This document shows, piece by piece, positions 36,438 to 44,555 of a stretch of 64,000 nt of DNA. Source of the DNA: Flavobacterium gelidicaeli (GTDB taxonomy: Bacteria; Bacteroidota; Bacteroidia; Flavobacteriales; Flavobacteriaceae). The stretch lies in contig NZ_JABSNK010000005.1 of assembly GCF_013294005.1 (NCBI RefSeq), forward strand, positions 310,001 to 374,000. Reading direction: 5' to 3'. The translations under genes were made by a program, and so were the position numbers. The notes under the pieces are model-generated. The model searched no databases and was not told the DNA's origin. It worked only from the letters and a program-made list of their open reading frames with translations. Each line of letters starts with the position of its first letter. Position 1 is the stretch's first letter.

Positions 36438-36858
36438 TTCCTGTTAAGTTTATTGGTCCTGCTTTTTTATAATGATATTCTTTTTTCTCTTCGTTTCTAA
36501 AAACTAATTCCTTGTCTGAAACTGCTATTAATTCCTCTGTCCATTTTGCATAATCAGTAACATAATCTAAATATACTTTTTCTTTATCAAAACGAACAAC
36601 AAATTTCTCGTAGGTATCATTCACTAAAAAAGTTCCATCTAATTGTGGCATTACTTTTTTTCTGATTCCTTTGTTATCCGTGATTTTAAAATAATCATAG
36701 GATTCATTCATCTTGTAATCCTTATCTTCTCCTTTATCAAAAACGACCTTCTCAATCTCCCAATATCCATTCATTTTACTGATATCAGTAGGTTCGATTT
36801 TTTGGTTACAACCTACAAAAAATAGGGAGATTATCAGAATTTTAAACGCGTTTTTCAT
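36418..36858 (-). CDS. Lipocalin-like lipoprotein of unknown function
   Basis: 146 residues with a lipoprotein signal (MKNAFKILIISLFFVGC, Cys17 as lipid site). The mature part is beta-rich with MNGYWEIEKVVFDKG near its start, in the style of small lipocalin-like or copper-resistance-like lipoproteins, but no named family is certain. It overlaps the DUF721 gene by 20 nt. A full minus-strand promoter match (TTG 37047-37049, 18-nt gap, TAACTTTG 37021-37028) lies about 160 nt upstream. Confidence 0.7.
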   Translation of the reverse strand: MKNAFKILIISLFFVGCNQKIEPTDISKMNGYWEIEKVVFDKGEDKDYKMNESYDYFKITDNKGIRKKVMPQLDGTFLVNDTYEKFVVRFDKEKVYLDYVTDYAKWTEELIAVSDKELVFRNEEKKEYHYKKAGPINLTGNGKETK

Positions 36859-37428
36859 GGCTATAATTATTTATTCATTAAAATTTAAAAGATAAAGTAA
36901 AAAGTAAATTTTCAACAGCAGAATCCTATTTTTTATTCGATTATTCTCCAGATAACTACCGAAGTTTTGAGAGAATCAGAATTAGGAGACTTCGTATTTT
37001 ATCACTTTCTTTAAGCGCTACAAAGTTAGTTTATAAAAACACAAACCAAACAAAAAAAGCAAATCTCTTAAAGTATTTTCACCTCCTTTAAGCATTAACT
37101 TCAACCTGCATAAAAAGATCAAAAAAACCTTATGGTTTATTACTGATTGATAATGCGTTAAACGTAGTAAAAGTAAACCAAAGATGATCTCAACAATTAC
37201 TTACTTCTTTAAAACTATGGAAAACTAATGGACAACCAAACTAAATAGAAATAAAACAACCAGTAAACAATTATTAGTAAAAGAGTAGATACCAATGCAT
37301 AGAGTAGTTTAATACTAGCTACATTTGATTATATTATGGTAAAAAAGTAGTGTTTTGCACCAATAAAAAAACACATTTAAAGTGGATTAAATGTGTTCAA
37401 AATCTAAATATATTAAAGAAAACAAACG
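36859..37428. other. 570-nt intergenic region
   Basis: No ORF of note. It carries the candidate promoter for the lipoprotein gene (TTG-N18-TAACTTTG, 37021-37049, minus strand) and the terminator of the gene at 37429 (37364-37397). The rest is AT-rich without recognised structure. Confidence 0.55.
37364..37397 (-). terminator. Terminator of the gdh-gre gene run
   Basis: AACACATTTAA/TTAAATGTGTT, 11-bp perfect stem with 6-nt loop, followed on the minus strand by TTTTTT, 31 nt after the stop of the 139-aa gene. Confidence 0.8.
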
Positions 37429-37848
37429 TTACATCTTTTCTTCTAAGCAACTGTCAAAAAACAGAATAACATTAATTTTATAATACCTATAGGCTGAAAA
37501 ATGACTTTCAATATCAGCTCTAAACTTGGTATGATTGTTTAAATAAAAAGTCTCGCATTGTACGTCTTCACATTCTTTAATCATCTCTAACTTATTGATA
37601 AACGAAGTTAAATTAGCGTAATAGGTTTCATTAATATCATTTACATTATTTAAATCCTTAAGCAAATCAACTTTCTTTTGTCGGTCACAATTAAAAATTT
37701 TAAAAACTGAGGACGTTAGTATTCGTTTAAAAAAAAGAATTTCAATTCGGATAATCGATACTTCTTCTTTCCAAAATTCAATATCTCTATCCATAAATTT
37801 CATCTGGATGTCATCAATCGTTTCATGTTCGTAAATTAGCTCTTTCAT
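37429..37848 (-). CDS. Unknown protein downstream of the Gre-like factor
   Basis: 139 residues, no signal peptide or membrane helix, predicted mostly helical (MKELIYEHETIDDIQMKFMDRDIEFWKEEV...). No family was recognised. Its ATG overlaps the stop of the Gre-like gene by 4 nt (ATGA), so expression is coupled to it. As the last gene of a run behind a candidate sigma-54 promoter, it may share nitrogen or stress control. It could bind the adjacent factor, but nothing in the sequence shows this. Confidence 0.65.
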   Translation of the reverse strand: MKELIYEHETIDDIQMKFMDRDIEFWKEEVSIIRIEILFFKRILTSSVFKIFNCDRQKKVDLLKDLNNVNDINETYYANLTSFINKLEMIKECEDVQCETFYLNNHTKFRADIESHFSAYRYYKINVILFFDSCLEEKM

Positions 37849-38261
37849 ACACTTTCTTTTTTAAGTAAACTGTTTTGCTGCTTAACTGCAATTATTTCTA
37901 TTGTATTCAACCCAGATGGAAATTCCCAAATAATTTTATCTCCTTTGGCATAGCCAAAAAGTGCTAAAGCCATTGGTGATAAAATAGAAATCTTGTTTTG
38001 TAGAATATCACTCTTTTCAGGAGCAACAATTTGATAACTTCGTTCTACATTGTAGGGCGTACTGATACTTACTATTGAATTAAATCGTATTACATCATCA
38101 GGCATGATTTCATCCTCGATTACTTTTGCGGTAAGCAGTTCTAATTTTAACTTTTTTAGTGATTCTCGATAGATTTTATCTTCCTGACTTCTAGAATCGG
38201 CTATACTTCGCATTAGTAAGCTGTATTCCTTTTTATCTACTATTAGTTGGCCGTATTTCAT
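37845..38261 (-). CDS. GreA/GreB-family (Rnk-like) RNA polymerase factor
   Basis: 138 residues. A short helical N-terminus (about 1-50) is followed by a GreA/B C-terminal FKBP-like domain (about 55-130) with the family signatures SILSPMALALFGYAKGDKIIWEFPSG. The coiled coil is much shorter than in GreA (158 residues), so it is closer to Rnk, a nucleoside-diphosphate-kinase regulator type that competes for the polymerase secondary channel. It is downstream of the glutamate dehydrogenase, separated by a hairpin (38287-38326), and overlaps the following gene by 4 nt. Confidence 0.82.
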   Translation of the reverse strand: MKYGQLIVDKKEYSLLMRSIADSRSQEDKIYRESLKKLKLELLTAKVIEDEIMPDDVIRFNSIVSISTPYNVERSYQIVAPEKSDILQNKISILSPMALALFGYAKGDKIIWEFPSGLNTIEIIAVKQQNSLLKKESV

Positions 38262-38286
38262 AATTTAGATATAAAATATTAATTAT

Positions 38287-38326
38287 AAACCTTTATAGTA
38301 ATGGGTATTAACTATAAAGGTTTTTT
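38287..38326. terminator. Hairpin between gdh and the Gre-like gene
   Basis: AAACCTTTATAGT/ACTATAAAGGTTT, 13-bp perfect stem, 11-nt loop. On the plus strand a T-run follows; on the minus strand, the direction of the genes, only ATAATT follows, so it may attenuate rather than stop transcription into the Gre-like gene. Confidence 0.55.
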
Positions 38327-38347
38327 AAATTAAAAAAAAAAAATGGA

Positions 38348-39628
38348 TCATGGAAAAATACCACGTTGGATATAAGCAGTTTCAATTCTAGTTATGGCTA
38401 AAATATAAGCCGCTGTTCTCCAATCAAGCTTACCTTCTATTACAACTCCTTCTACTTTACGAAAAACCTCTGTAATTTTTTTATCAATTTTGATCATGAC
38501 CTCATCCAGTTGCCAAAGTTCTCCGTTTCTGTTTTGTAACCATTCAAAATAGCTTCCAATCACACCTCCTGAATTACATAAAATATCAGGTATGATGGTA
38601 ATTCCGTTTTGCAATAAAATTTCTTCTCCCTCAGTATCTATAGGACCATTTGCACCTTCAGCAATGACATTTGCTTTTACTAAATATGCATTTTCAGCTG
38701 TTATTTGGTTACCCAAAGCGGCAGGAATAAGAATATCGCAAGCCAAGCCAAAAAAGGCATTAGGATCCATCTCACTAGCTCCTTCAAATCCTTGAATAGA
38801 ACCTTTTCTTGGTTTAGAATGCTCAAATAGCTCCTCTACTGCTATTCCGTTTTCGTTGATGATGGTAGCGTGAGCATCTTGAACAGCAAGAAGAATTGCA
38901 CCATCATTTGTTAAAAAATGTGAAGTCCAATACCCTACATTTCCAAAACCTTGTACTATAAATCGCTTACCCGCTAAGCTCTCTCCTTTACTTTTATACA
39001 ACAATTTAATCGTTAAATACACTCCATAACCTGTAGAACGATTTCTACCTTCTAAACCACCTGAACCGACTGGCTTTCCTGTTACTACATGCTGATTACG
39101 AGAGCGCTCTGATGATGATTTTGTAGACATAAAGGTATCAGCCATCCATGCCATTGTTTGTTCATTTGTATTAACATCTGGCGCTGGAATGTCATGCTCA
39201 GGTCCTATATTTTCGCCTAAAGCATAAGTAAAACGTCTTGTAATACGCTCCAACTCACCTATTGAATATTCTCTAGGATCGATTTGTATCCCTCCCTTAG
39301 CACCTCCATAAGGCAAACCCGCTAAAGAAGTTTTCCAAGTCATCCACATTGCTAATGCCTTAGCATCTTCGACATCTACGGTAGGATGGTAACGCAATCC
39401 CCCTTTATAAGGTCCTAATGCATTATTATGTTGCACTCTATAACCCGTAAAAATCTTAACTTCTCCCGTGTCCATTTTTACTGGAAAATGAAGAATAATT
39501 TCATTATTAGTTATTGATAAAATATTTCTAATATTTGGATTCAAGTTAATTGCATCTGCCGTTTTATTAAACTGCTGCATTACATTGTCCAACATACTTT
39601 TTTTAGTCTCTTCTTTTATAGCTATCAT
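38348..39628 (-). CDS. Glu/Leu/Phe/Val-type dehydrogenase, likely glutamate dehydrogenase
   Basis: 426 residues, hexameric GDH size. Glutamate dehydrogenase interconverts glutamate and 2-oxoglutarate plus ammonia. Visible are GPYKGGLRYHP (Lys75), WKTSLAGLPYGGAKGGI (Lys99 and catalytic Lys111), the dinucleotide-binding segment VQGFGNVGYWTS (about 225), AAEGANGP-like AEGANGPI, and a late GSYFEWLQNRN. It lies 7 nt after the Cys4 mini-protein and follows a candidate sigma-54 promoter, linking it to nitrogen control by the neighbouring HK-NtrC pair. Whether NAD or NADP is used was not determined. Confidence 0.95.
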   Translation of the reverse strand: MIAIKEETKKSMLDNVMQQFNKTADAINLNPNIRNILSITNNEIILHFPVKMDTGEVKIFTGYRVQHNNALGPYKGGLRYHPTVDVEDAKALAMWMTWKTSLAGLPYGGAKGGIQIDPREYSIGELERITRRFTYALGENIGPEHDIPAPDVNTNEQTMAWMADTFMSTKSSSERSRNQHVVTGKPVGSGGLEGRNRSTGYGVYLTIKLLYKSKGESLAGKRFIVQGFGNVGYWTSHFLTNDGAILLAVQDAHATIINENGIAVEELFEHSKPRKGSIQGFEGASEMDPNAFFGLACDILIPAALGNQITAENAYLVKANVIAEGANGPIDTEGEEILLQNGITIIPDILCNSGGVIGSYFEWLQNRNGELWQLDEVMIKIDKKITEVFRKVEGVVIEGKLDWRTAAYILAITRIETAYIQRGIFP

Positions 39629-39634
39629 TTTCTT

Positions 39635-39856
39635 TTATTGATACAGTTCACAAAACATTTTATTACTACGTTGCAACACACAGTGGGTATTGTTATCACA
39701 ATTAACACACAAACTACCGTTAGATTCATTAACGGAAATCACCTCTCTATTAGTAACCGTCGAGGAATCGTAGTTGACTATCCTTGTTTGCTCCATCACT
39801 TTAGTGTTAATTACTATAGGTACATACCCTGGTCCTTGTTTATTTAATACATTCAT
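39635..39856 (-). CDS. 73-residue Cys4 mini-protein upstream of gdh
   Basis: 73 residues, no family recognised. The last third contains LCVNCDNNTHCVLQRSNKMFC, a C-x2-C-x5-C-x9-C set suited to zinc or iron-sulfur binding. It is separated from gdh by 6 nt and lies 51 nt downstream of a candidate sigma-54 promoter, so it heads the same operon. It could be a regulator or redox partner of gdh, but no function can be read from the sequence. Confidence 0.7.
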   Translation of the reverse strand: MNVLNKQGPGYVPIVINTKVMEQTRIVNYDSSTVTNREVISVNESNGSLCVNCDNNTHCVLQRSNKMFCELYQ

Positions 39857-39907
39857 CTCATATATATTTTATCACTGTTTAAAAAAACAGCTATTTCCTC
39901 TCTAATA

Positions 39908-39923
39908 GACAAATGGTATGCCA
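39908..39923 (-). promoter_or_regulatory. Candidate sigma-54 promoter
   Basis: On the minus strand TGGCAT-N5-TTGTC closely matches TGGCAC-N5-TTGCA: the -24 GG is present with correct spacing, but the -12 GC is GT. It lies between the NtrC-type regulator gene and the Cys4/gdh operon, 51 nt before its ATG. Confidence 0.45.
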
Positions 39924-39952
39924 TTAGCACATTTGACCATACAGCAAAACAC

Positions 39953-39976
39953 AAACCCCTTATAAATAAGGGGTTT
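39953..39976. terminator. Weak terminator-like hairpin
   Basis: AAACCCCTTA/TAAGGGGTTT, 10-bp stem, 4-nt loop. The flanks are only moderately T-rich on either strand. It lies just upstream of the sigma-54 site. Confidence 0.4.
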
Positions 39977-40000
39977 TAAATAAAATAGTAGTTATTGTAT

Positions 40001-40049
40001 AAAAAAAACACTGGGGAGATATTCCCCGCAAAGGGCATTATTCCCCAGT
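40001..40049 (-). terminator. Terminator of the HK-NtrC operon
   Basis: ACTGGGGA/TTCCCCAGT outer stem with inner GGGGAATA/TATCTCCCC possibilities; on the minus strand GTTTTTTTTA follows. It lies 9 nt after the stop codon of the NtrC-type gene. Confidence 0.85.
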
Positions 40050-40058
40050 TTAAAAAAT

Positions 40059-41396
40059 TTAATTATCAATTTTTAAACGAAGCGTTTTTCGATCTATTTG
40101 AAGAATTTCGGCAGCACGGGTTTTATTATTATCTACAGCTGCTAGCACTTTAAGGATGTGTGCTTTTTCAATATCTTTTAAAGATTTAAGTTCCTCTTTT
40201 TCAAATGGCATGGGATATTTTAAATATTCGGGCACATCGCTAACCTCAATTTGTTCCCCACTCATGATAATCATTCGCTGGATCACATTTTCAAGTTCTC
40301 TAACATTACCTGGCCATGAATGACGCATCAAAACAGTGATTACCTTATCGGAGATAGTTATATTTGGTTTATTATACTCCACTCCATATTTAGCTAAAAA
40401 AGTAGTTATAAGTAGTTTTATATCGCTTTTTCTTTGTCGCAAAGGGGGTGTTTCTATATTAACAACATTTAGTCTATAATAAAGATCTTCTCTAAAAGTA
40501 CCTTTATTAGCCATCTCATAGAGATCATTGTTTGTAGCAGCAATAATTCTCAATTCTATTTTTTGGGTCTTTTGAGAACCCACCATACTCACTTCTTTTT
40601 CTTGCAATACACGCAGTAATCGCGTTTGCACAGTAAGTGGCGCTGTGCCTATTTCATCTAAAAAAATAGTTCCTCCTTCGGCTGCTTGAAAAAAGCCCCC
40701 TCTAGTTTCATTAGCACCAGTAAAAGCGCCTTTCATATATCCAAAAAGTTCTGATTCCATTAAGTTTTCAGGAATCGCACCACAGTTTACCGCAATAAAA
40801 GGTTTTGATGCAAATGCACCTTTGTAATGAATGGCTCTAGCAACTAATTCTTTTCCGGTACCACTTTCTCCTTGAATCAATATTGTAGCTCGATTATCTT
40901 TTACACGTTCAATTAAATCAATCAATTGAACCATTTGCTCAGACTGCCCTACAATACCAGCGTATTGAGATATTGTTTCACTAGTTTTAGTTATAACCTC
41001 AGTACTTGTAGAGGCTAATTTTTCTTTACTTTCAATTAAATTATGTACCGCTTTTTTAAGTTCTTCATTTGTAAAAGGTTTCGCTAAATAATCTAACGCA
41101 CCTGATTTTACAGCTTCTATCGCACTGTCTACAGAAGGAAACCCTGTAATAACCAATTTAGGTATGGCAGGAAAGTGCTCCTGAACATATTTTATCAATT
41201 CGATTCCGTTGATACCCGGCATCTGCAAGTCGGTTATTAATAAATCAATCTTGCTTAATTTTAAAATTTCAATAGCCTCCACTACTGAAGACGCTTTATA
41301 GGTATGAAAATTTTGAGCTTTTAAATTGCGATGTAGCAACTCTAGCATGTCATAATTATCATCTACAATTAAAATATTTTCTTTCTTTAATTTCAT
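40059..41396 (-). CDS. NtrC-type sigma-54-dependent response regulator
   Basis: 445 residues in three parts. Receiver domain with Asp12/Asp13 and phosphoacceptor Asp56 (LLITDLQMPG), lysine in DYLAKPF. AAA+ domain with Walker A IQGESGTGKE (about 175) and the sigma-54 contact loop GAFTGA (about 223), plus GTIFLDEIG. C-terminal Fis-type helix-turn-helix (NKTRAAEILQIDRKTLRLKI). It activates sigma-54 promoters upon phosphorylation. Its start codon overlaps the kinase stop by one base (TGATG), so the pair is translationally coupled. The adjacent gdh operon with a sigma-54-like site is a natural target. Confidence 0.95.
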   Translation of the reverse strand: MKLKKENILIVDDNYDMLELLHRNLKAQNFHTYKASSVVEAIEILKLSKIDLLITDLQMPGINGIELIKYVQEHFPAIPKLVITGFPSVDSAIEAVKSGALDYLAKPFTNEELKKAVHNLIESKEKLASTSTEVITKTSETISQYAGIVGQSEQMVQLIDLIERVKDNRATILIQGESGTGKELVARAIHYKGAFASKPFIAVNCGAIPENLMESELFGYMKGAFTGANETRGGFFQAAEGGTIFLDEIGTAPLTVQTRLLRVLQEKEVSMVGSQKTQKIELRIIAATNNDLYEMANKGTFREDLYYRLNVVNIETPPLRQRKSDIKLLITTFLAKYGVEYNKPNITISDKVITVLMRHSWPGNVRELENVIQRMIIMSGEQIEVSDVPEYLKYPMPFEKEELKSLKDIEKAHILKVLAAVDNNKTRAAEILQIDRKTLRLKIDN

Positions 41397-42499
41397 CAGG
41401 AAGTACTTAGAGGTAATCGAACTTGAAAAACAGTTCCTTTGGGATTATTATCAAAGGTAGTAATATCTCCTTTATGACTTTTTACAATACCGTGTACCAC
41501 ACTTAAGCCTAATCCAGAACCTTCGCCTATTGCTTTTGTAGTGAAAAATGGTTCGAAAATTTTTGATTTAATAGCAGCGTCAATACCGGTACCTTGATCG
41601 CTAATTTCGATAAAAAAACTATTCTCAATACAGTATATTTTTAATTTAATAACGCTGTTTTGAGGAGATGCATAAATAGAATTTATCAAAATATTGAATA
41701 AAACCTGTGTCAATTGTATGGTATCAAGTTGCGCTTCTAACGCTACATCCTCAAAATCTAATTCATAGCTGAGGCTTGCTTTTTTAAAATTAGGACCTAA
41801 TAAACTCAAAGCTTCAGATACTATTGGTATGATTTTCACAAACCTCATGTGCTGGGGCATTTCACAGGAAAAGAACATTAATTTTTTAACCACCTCTCTA
41901 GAATAAATAGCTGCTTTGATAATTTTAGCACTGTCCATTTGAGATTGTTTTTCCTCAGAACGTTCATTGATAAATTCAGCAAAACCTAAAATATTTCCTA
42001 AAGGAGTGTTTAATTCATGCGCAATTCCAGCGGTTATTTCGCCAAGAATCGAAAGTCTATCAACACGCTCAGCACTTCTTTTTAAAAGCTCTTGTTTTCC
42101 TTTATTCAAATGTCTTTCATAAAAAACACTTATATCCGAAGAAACTTTGTTTAGTAATTTCTCTTCATCCTCTAAAAAGTGTTTTTCCGTAAATTGGACC
42201 GATGGGTAATGCACTTTGACATATCCAAATTCTTCATTAAAAACAGTAATAATTGATTTTTGAAAAACAGTATGCTCGGGAAGTTCAGCTGTACAATGGT
42301 AATAAGAATCTAATTTCAACTCTATAATTGAATCATCAGAAAATCGCCAGGCATTTTTTAGAATCGAACAAATTTTATTTAATGTGTCTAAAACAGCACC
42401 TTCATGCTGAACGATTACCGTAGAAACATCATATAGACATGATAATTCTTTAATTCGTTCTTGAAGTATTTCTTCTGTAGATATGATTAAACTCATCAA
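41396..42499 (-). CDS. Cytoplasmic sensor histidine kinase
   Basis: 367 residues without membrane helices. The N-terminal about 130 residues resemble a GAF-type sensing domain (IKELSCLYDVSTVI... VLDTLNKICSIL), followed by a HisKA dimerisation helix with phosphoacceptor His161 (GIAHELNTPLGNILGF) and the ATPase domain with N, G1 and G2 boxes (ILINSIYASPQN, DQGTGID, FTTKAIGEGSGLGLSVVHGIV). The signal is unknown but must be intracellular. It shares an operon with the NtrC-type regulator. Confidence 0.93.
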   Translation of the reverse strand: MMSLIISTEEILQERIKELSCLYDVSTVIVQHEGAVLDTLNKICSILKNAWRFSDDSIIELKLDSYYHCTAELPEHTVFQKSIITVFNEEFGYVKVHYPSVQFTEKHFLEDEEKLLNKVSSDISVFYERHLNKGKQELLKRSAERVDRLSILGEITAGIAHELNTPLGNILGFAEFINERSEEKQSQMDSAKIIKAAIYSREVVKKLMFFSCEMPQHMRFVKIIPIVSEALSLLGPNFKKASLSYELDFEDVALEAQLDTIQLTQVLFNILINSIYASPQNSVIKLKIYCIENSFFIEISDQGTGIDAAIKSKIFEPFFTTKAIGEGSGLGLSVVHGIVKSHKGDITTFDNNPKGTVFQVRLPLSTS

Positions 42500-42558
42500 T
42501 AGTAACTATTAAAAAACTATTTCTCTAGTAAAATAAGCCGCTTTTTTATGTCAATAAA

Positions 42559-42720
42559 TTACTTAGCGCTAATTTTCTTATAGACTCCTAGTAAAAAAAT
42601 CACTATACCAGCACCTAAAAAAAAACCATAAGCAAAATCAACTTTATCTCTAAGTACATTTGCTAAAACAAAACAAACTAGACTTATAAAATACAAGTAT
42701 AAAGGGCTAATCTTTTTCAT
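42559..42720 (-). CDS. 53-residue membrane protein downstream of ftsY
   Basis: ATG 42720 to TAA 42559 encodes 53 residues, MKKISPLYLYFISLVCFVLA... with two hydrophobic helices (about 5-22 and 29-47) and a basic end (YKKISAK). It follows ftsY by 10 nt on the same strand, an operon-like distance. No family is claimed; the clean codon pattern and placement support a real gene. Confidence 0.65.
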   Translation of the reverse strand: MKKISPLYLYFISLVCFVLANVLRDKVDFAYGFFLGAGIVIFLLGVYKKISAK

Positions 42721-42730
42721 TATTTTTATT

Positions 42731-43684
42731 CTATTTAAAAAAGCTGTCTACAAATTCGTGTTTATTGAATACTTGTAAATCTTCAATCCCTTCTCCTACT
42801 CCAATATACTTTACTGGAATTTTAAATTGATCTGAAATACCAATTACAACACCACCTTTAGCAGTACCGTCTAGTTTTGTTACTGCAAGTGAAGTAACCT
42901 CTGTAGCTGCTGTAAATTGTTTTGCTTGTTCAAAAGCATTTTGACCTGTTGAACCATCAAGAACTAACAGTACATCATGTGGTGCATCAATAATTACTTT
43001 TTGCATTACACGCTTTACTTTAGTCAATTCATTCATCAAGTTAATCTTGTTGTGCAAACGTCCCGCTGTATCTATAATTACAATATCAGCATCTTGAGCA
43101 ACTGCTGACTGTAAAGTATCAAAAGCAACCGATGCAGGATCACTCCCCATATTTTGCCTTACAATAGGAACACCTACTCTATCTGCCCAAATTTGTAATT
43201 GGTCAATTGCAGCAGCACGAAAAGTATCTGCAGCACCTAGAACAACACTGTATCCTTGTTTTTTAAATTGGTACGCAAGCTTTCCTATAGTCGTAGTTTT
43301 CCCAACACCGTTGACACCCACAACCATTAAAACATAAGGTTTGGTATTAATTGGAATTACAAATTCAGTAGCTTCACCAGTATTCGTTTCTGATAATAAA
43401 CTAGCTATTTCTTCTTGTAGAATAGTATTAAGTTCGTCTGTACCTAAGTATTTATCTTCAGCAACACGAGCCTCAATTCTTTTAATAACCTTTAGAGTAG
43501 TATTCACTCCTACATCAGAAGAAATAAGTATTTCTTCTAAATTATCCAGAACGTCATCATCAACTTTTGACTTTCCGGCAACAGCTTTACTTAATTTAGT
43601 AAAGAAAGTTGTTTTTGATTTTTCAAGACCTTTATCTAGGGATTCTTTTTTTTCTGATGAAAATATTCTTTTGAAAAAACTCAT
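42731..43684 (-). CDS. ftsY: Signal recognition particle receptor FtsY
   Basis: 317 residues from ATG 43684 (MSFFKRIFSSEKK...); a longer in-frame form from 43717 adds 11 residues without family support. FtsY docks the SRP-ribosome complex at the inner membrane. GTPase motifs are intact: GVNGVGKTTTIGKLA, the insertion box with LGAADTFRAAAIDQL, DTAGRLHNK and TKLDGTAKGG. The acidic A domain is short, as in many Bacteroidota. The ribosomal DUF4295-rpmG-rpmB genes lie upstream on the same strand. Confidence 0.96.
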   Translation of the reverse strand: MSFFKRIFSSEKKESLDKGLEKSKTTFFTKLSKAVAGKSKVDDDVLDNLEEILISSDVGVNTTLKVIKRIEARVAEDKYLGTDELNTILQEEIASLLSETNTGEATEFVIPINTKPYVLMVVGVNGVGKTTTIGKLAYQFKKQGYSVVLGAADTFRAAAIDQLQIWADRVGVPIVRQNMGSDPASVAFDTLQSAVAQDADIVIIDTAGRLHNKINLMNELTKVKRVMQKVIIDAPHDVLLVLDGSTGQNAFEQAKQFTAATEVTSLAVTKLDGTAKGGVVIGISDQFKIPVKYIGVGEGIEDLQVFNKHEFVDSFFK

Positions 43685-43752
43685 AGTGTAAACAGTGTTA
43701 ATTGGAGTATTAGACACAATGAACTAATACCATCTCTAATCGGTAAAGATAG

Positions 43753-43789
43753 AAAATAAAAAAGCTACTTCCGAATGAAAGTAGCTTTT
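43753..43789 (-). terminator. Terminator of the rpmB-rpmG-DUF4295 operon
   Basis: AAAAGCTACTT/AAGTAGCTTTT, 11-bp perfect stem with 8-nt loop, followed on the minus strand by TTTATTTTC-like sequence, 20 nt after the DUF4295 stop. Confidence 0.75.
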
Positions 43790-43809
43790 CTATATAATGC
43801 TTGTGTTAA

Positions 43810-43962
43810 TTATTTCTTTTTCAAGAATTCATCAACAGCTTCAGGAGCCATAATAGATTCTACGAATGTATATGCACCAGTTTTTGGAGATTTCACCATT
43901 TTGATGGCTTTTGATAATCTCTTAGAAGAAGTCTGTAACGTTGCTACTGTTTTCTTTGCCAT
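43810..43962 (-). CDS. DUF4295 small basic protein
   Basis: ATG 43962 to TAA 43810 encodes 50 residues (MAKKTVATLQTSSKRL... ending VDEFLKKK). This is the DUF4295 family, which sits beside rpmG and rpmB throughout Bacteroidota. The genome position and basic composition suggest a ribosome-associated role; no function is established here. It falls below common 60-codon ORF cutoffs. Confidence 0.88.
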   Translation of the reverse strand: MAKKTVATLQTSSKRLSKAIKMVKSPKTGAYTFVESIMAPEAVDEFLKKK

Positions 43963-44036
43963 GATTTAAATGTTATATGTATTTTAATAAAAACTCTAAA
44001 TATTGCTATTTGAGAATGTATTTAAATCTCTAATTA

Positions 44037-44219
44037 TTATTTAATTTCTTTGTGAAGAGTCACACGTTTCAAAACTGGATTAAATTTCTTAATCTCTAAT
44101 CTATCAGGAGTGTTTTTCTTGTTCTTTGTTGTAATGTATCTTGAAGTTCCAGCAACACCAGTTGTTTTGTGTTCTGTACATTCTAAAATTACTTGGATTC
44201 TATTACCTTTCTTTGCCAT
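44037..44219 (-). CDS. rpmG: 50S ribosomal protein L33
   Basis: 60 residues, full family length, opening [18 protein letters not shown], with [24 protein letters not shown]. The Cys pairs of zinc-binding L33 forms are reduced to a single Cys (Cys14), so this is the C-minus form. It lies 28 nt after rpmB and 74 nt before DUF4295, a conserved cluster in the phylum. Confidence 0.97.
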   Translation of the reverse strand: MAKKGNRIQVILECTEHKTTGVAGTSRYITTKNKKNTPDRLEIKKFNPVLKRVTLHKEIK

Positions 44220-44247
44220 CTTGCTATTTTTTTATATTGGAAAAAGC

Positions 44248-44484
44248 TTATTTAATAAACCCTTGCGTTTGCGCTTTTTTCAAAACAGCTGCAATTCCAT
44301 TTTTGTTAATTGTTTTTATCGTAGATGCTGCTACTCTAAGAGTAATCCATCTATCTTCTTCTGGAAGATAAAAACGCTTTTTCACTAAGTTAACAGAAAA
44401 TTTTCTCTTAGTTTTATTCATAGCGTGAGAAACGTTATTTCCTACCATCGCTCTTTTACCTGTAAGGTCACAAACTCTAGACAT
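44248..44484 (-). CDS. rpmB: 50S ribosomal protein L28
   Basis: 78 residues: [27 protein letters not shown] start and the [19 protein letters not shown] segment are diagnostic of L28. It is the first gene of the rpmB-rpmG-DUF4295 cluster. Confidence 0.97.
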   Translation of the reverse strand: MSRVCDLTGKRAMVGNNVSHAMNKTKRKFSVNLVKKRFYLPEEDRWITLRVAASTIKTINKNGIAAVLKKAQTQGFIK

Positions 44485-44555
44485 TATACTTATTTTTATC
44501 GTTATTCAAAATCAGGGTGCAAAGAAAAGAAAAATAAACCTATTACGCAAAATAT

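Noticed and set aside
37429..38261. Overlapping pair as toxin-antitoxin
   Set aside because: The first protein has a clear GreA/B C-terminal domain; overlap alone is not enough.
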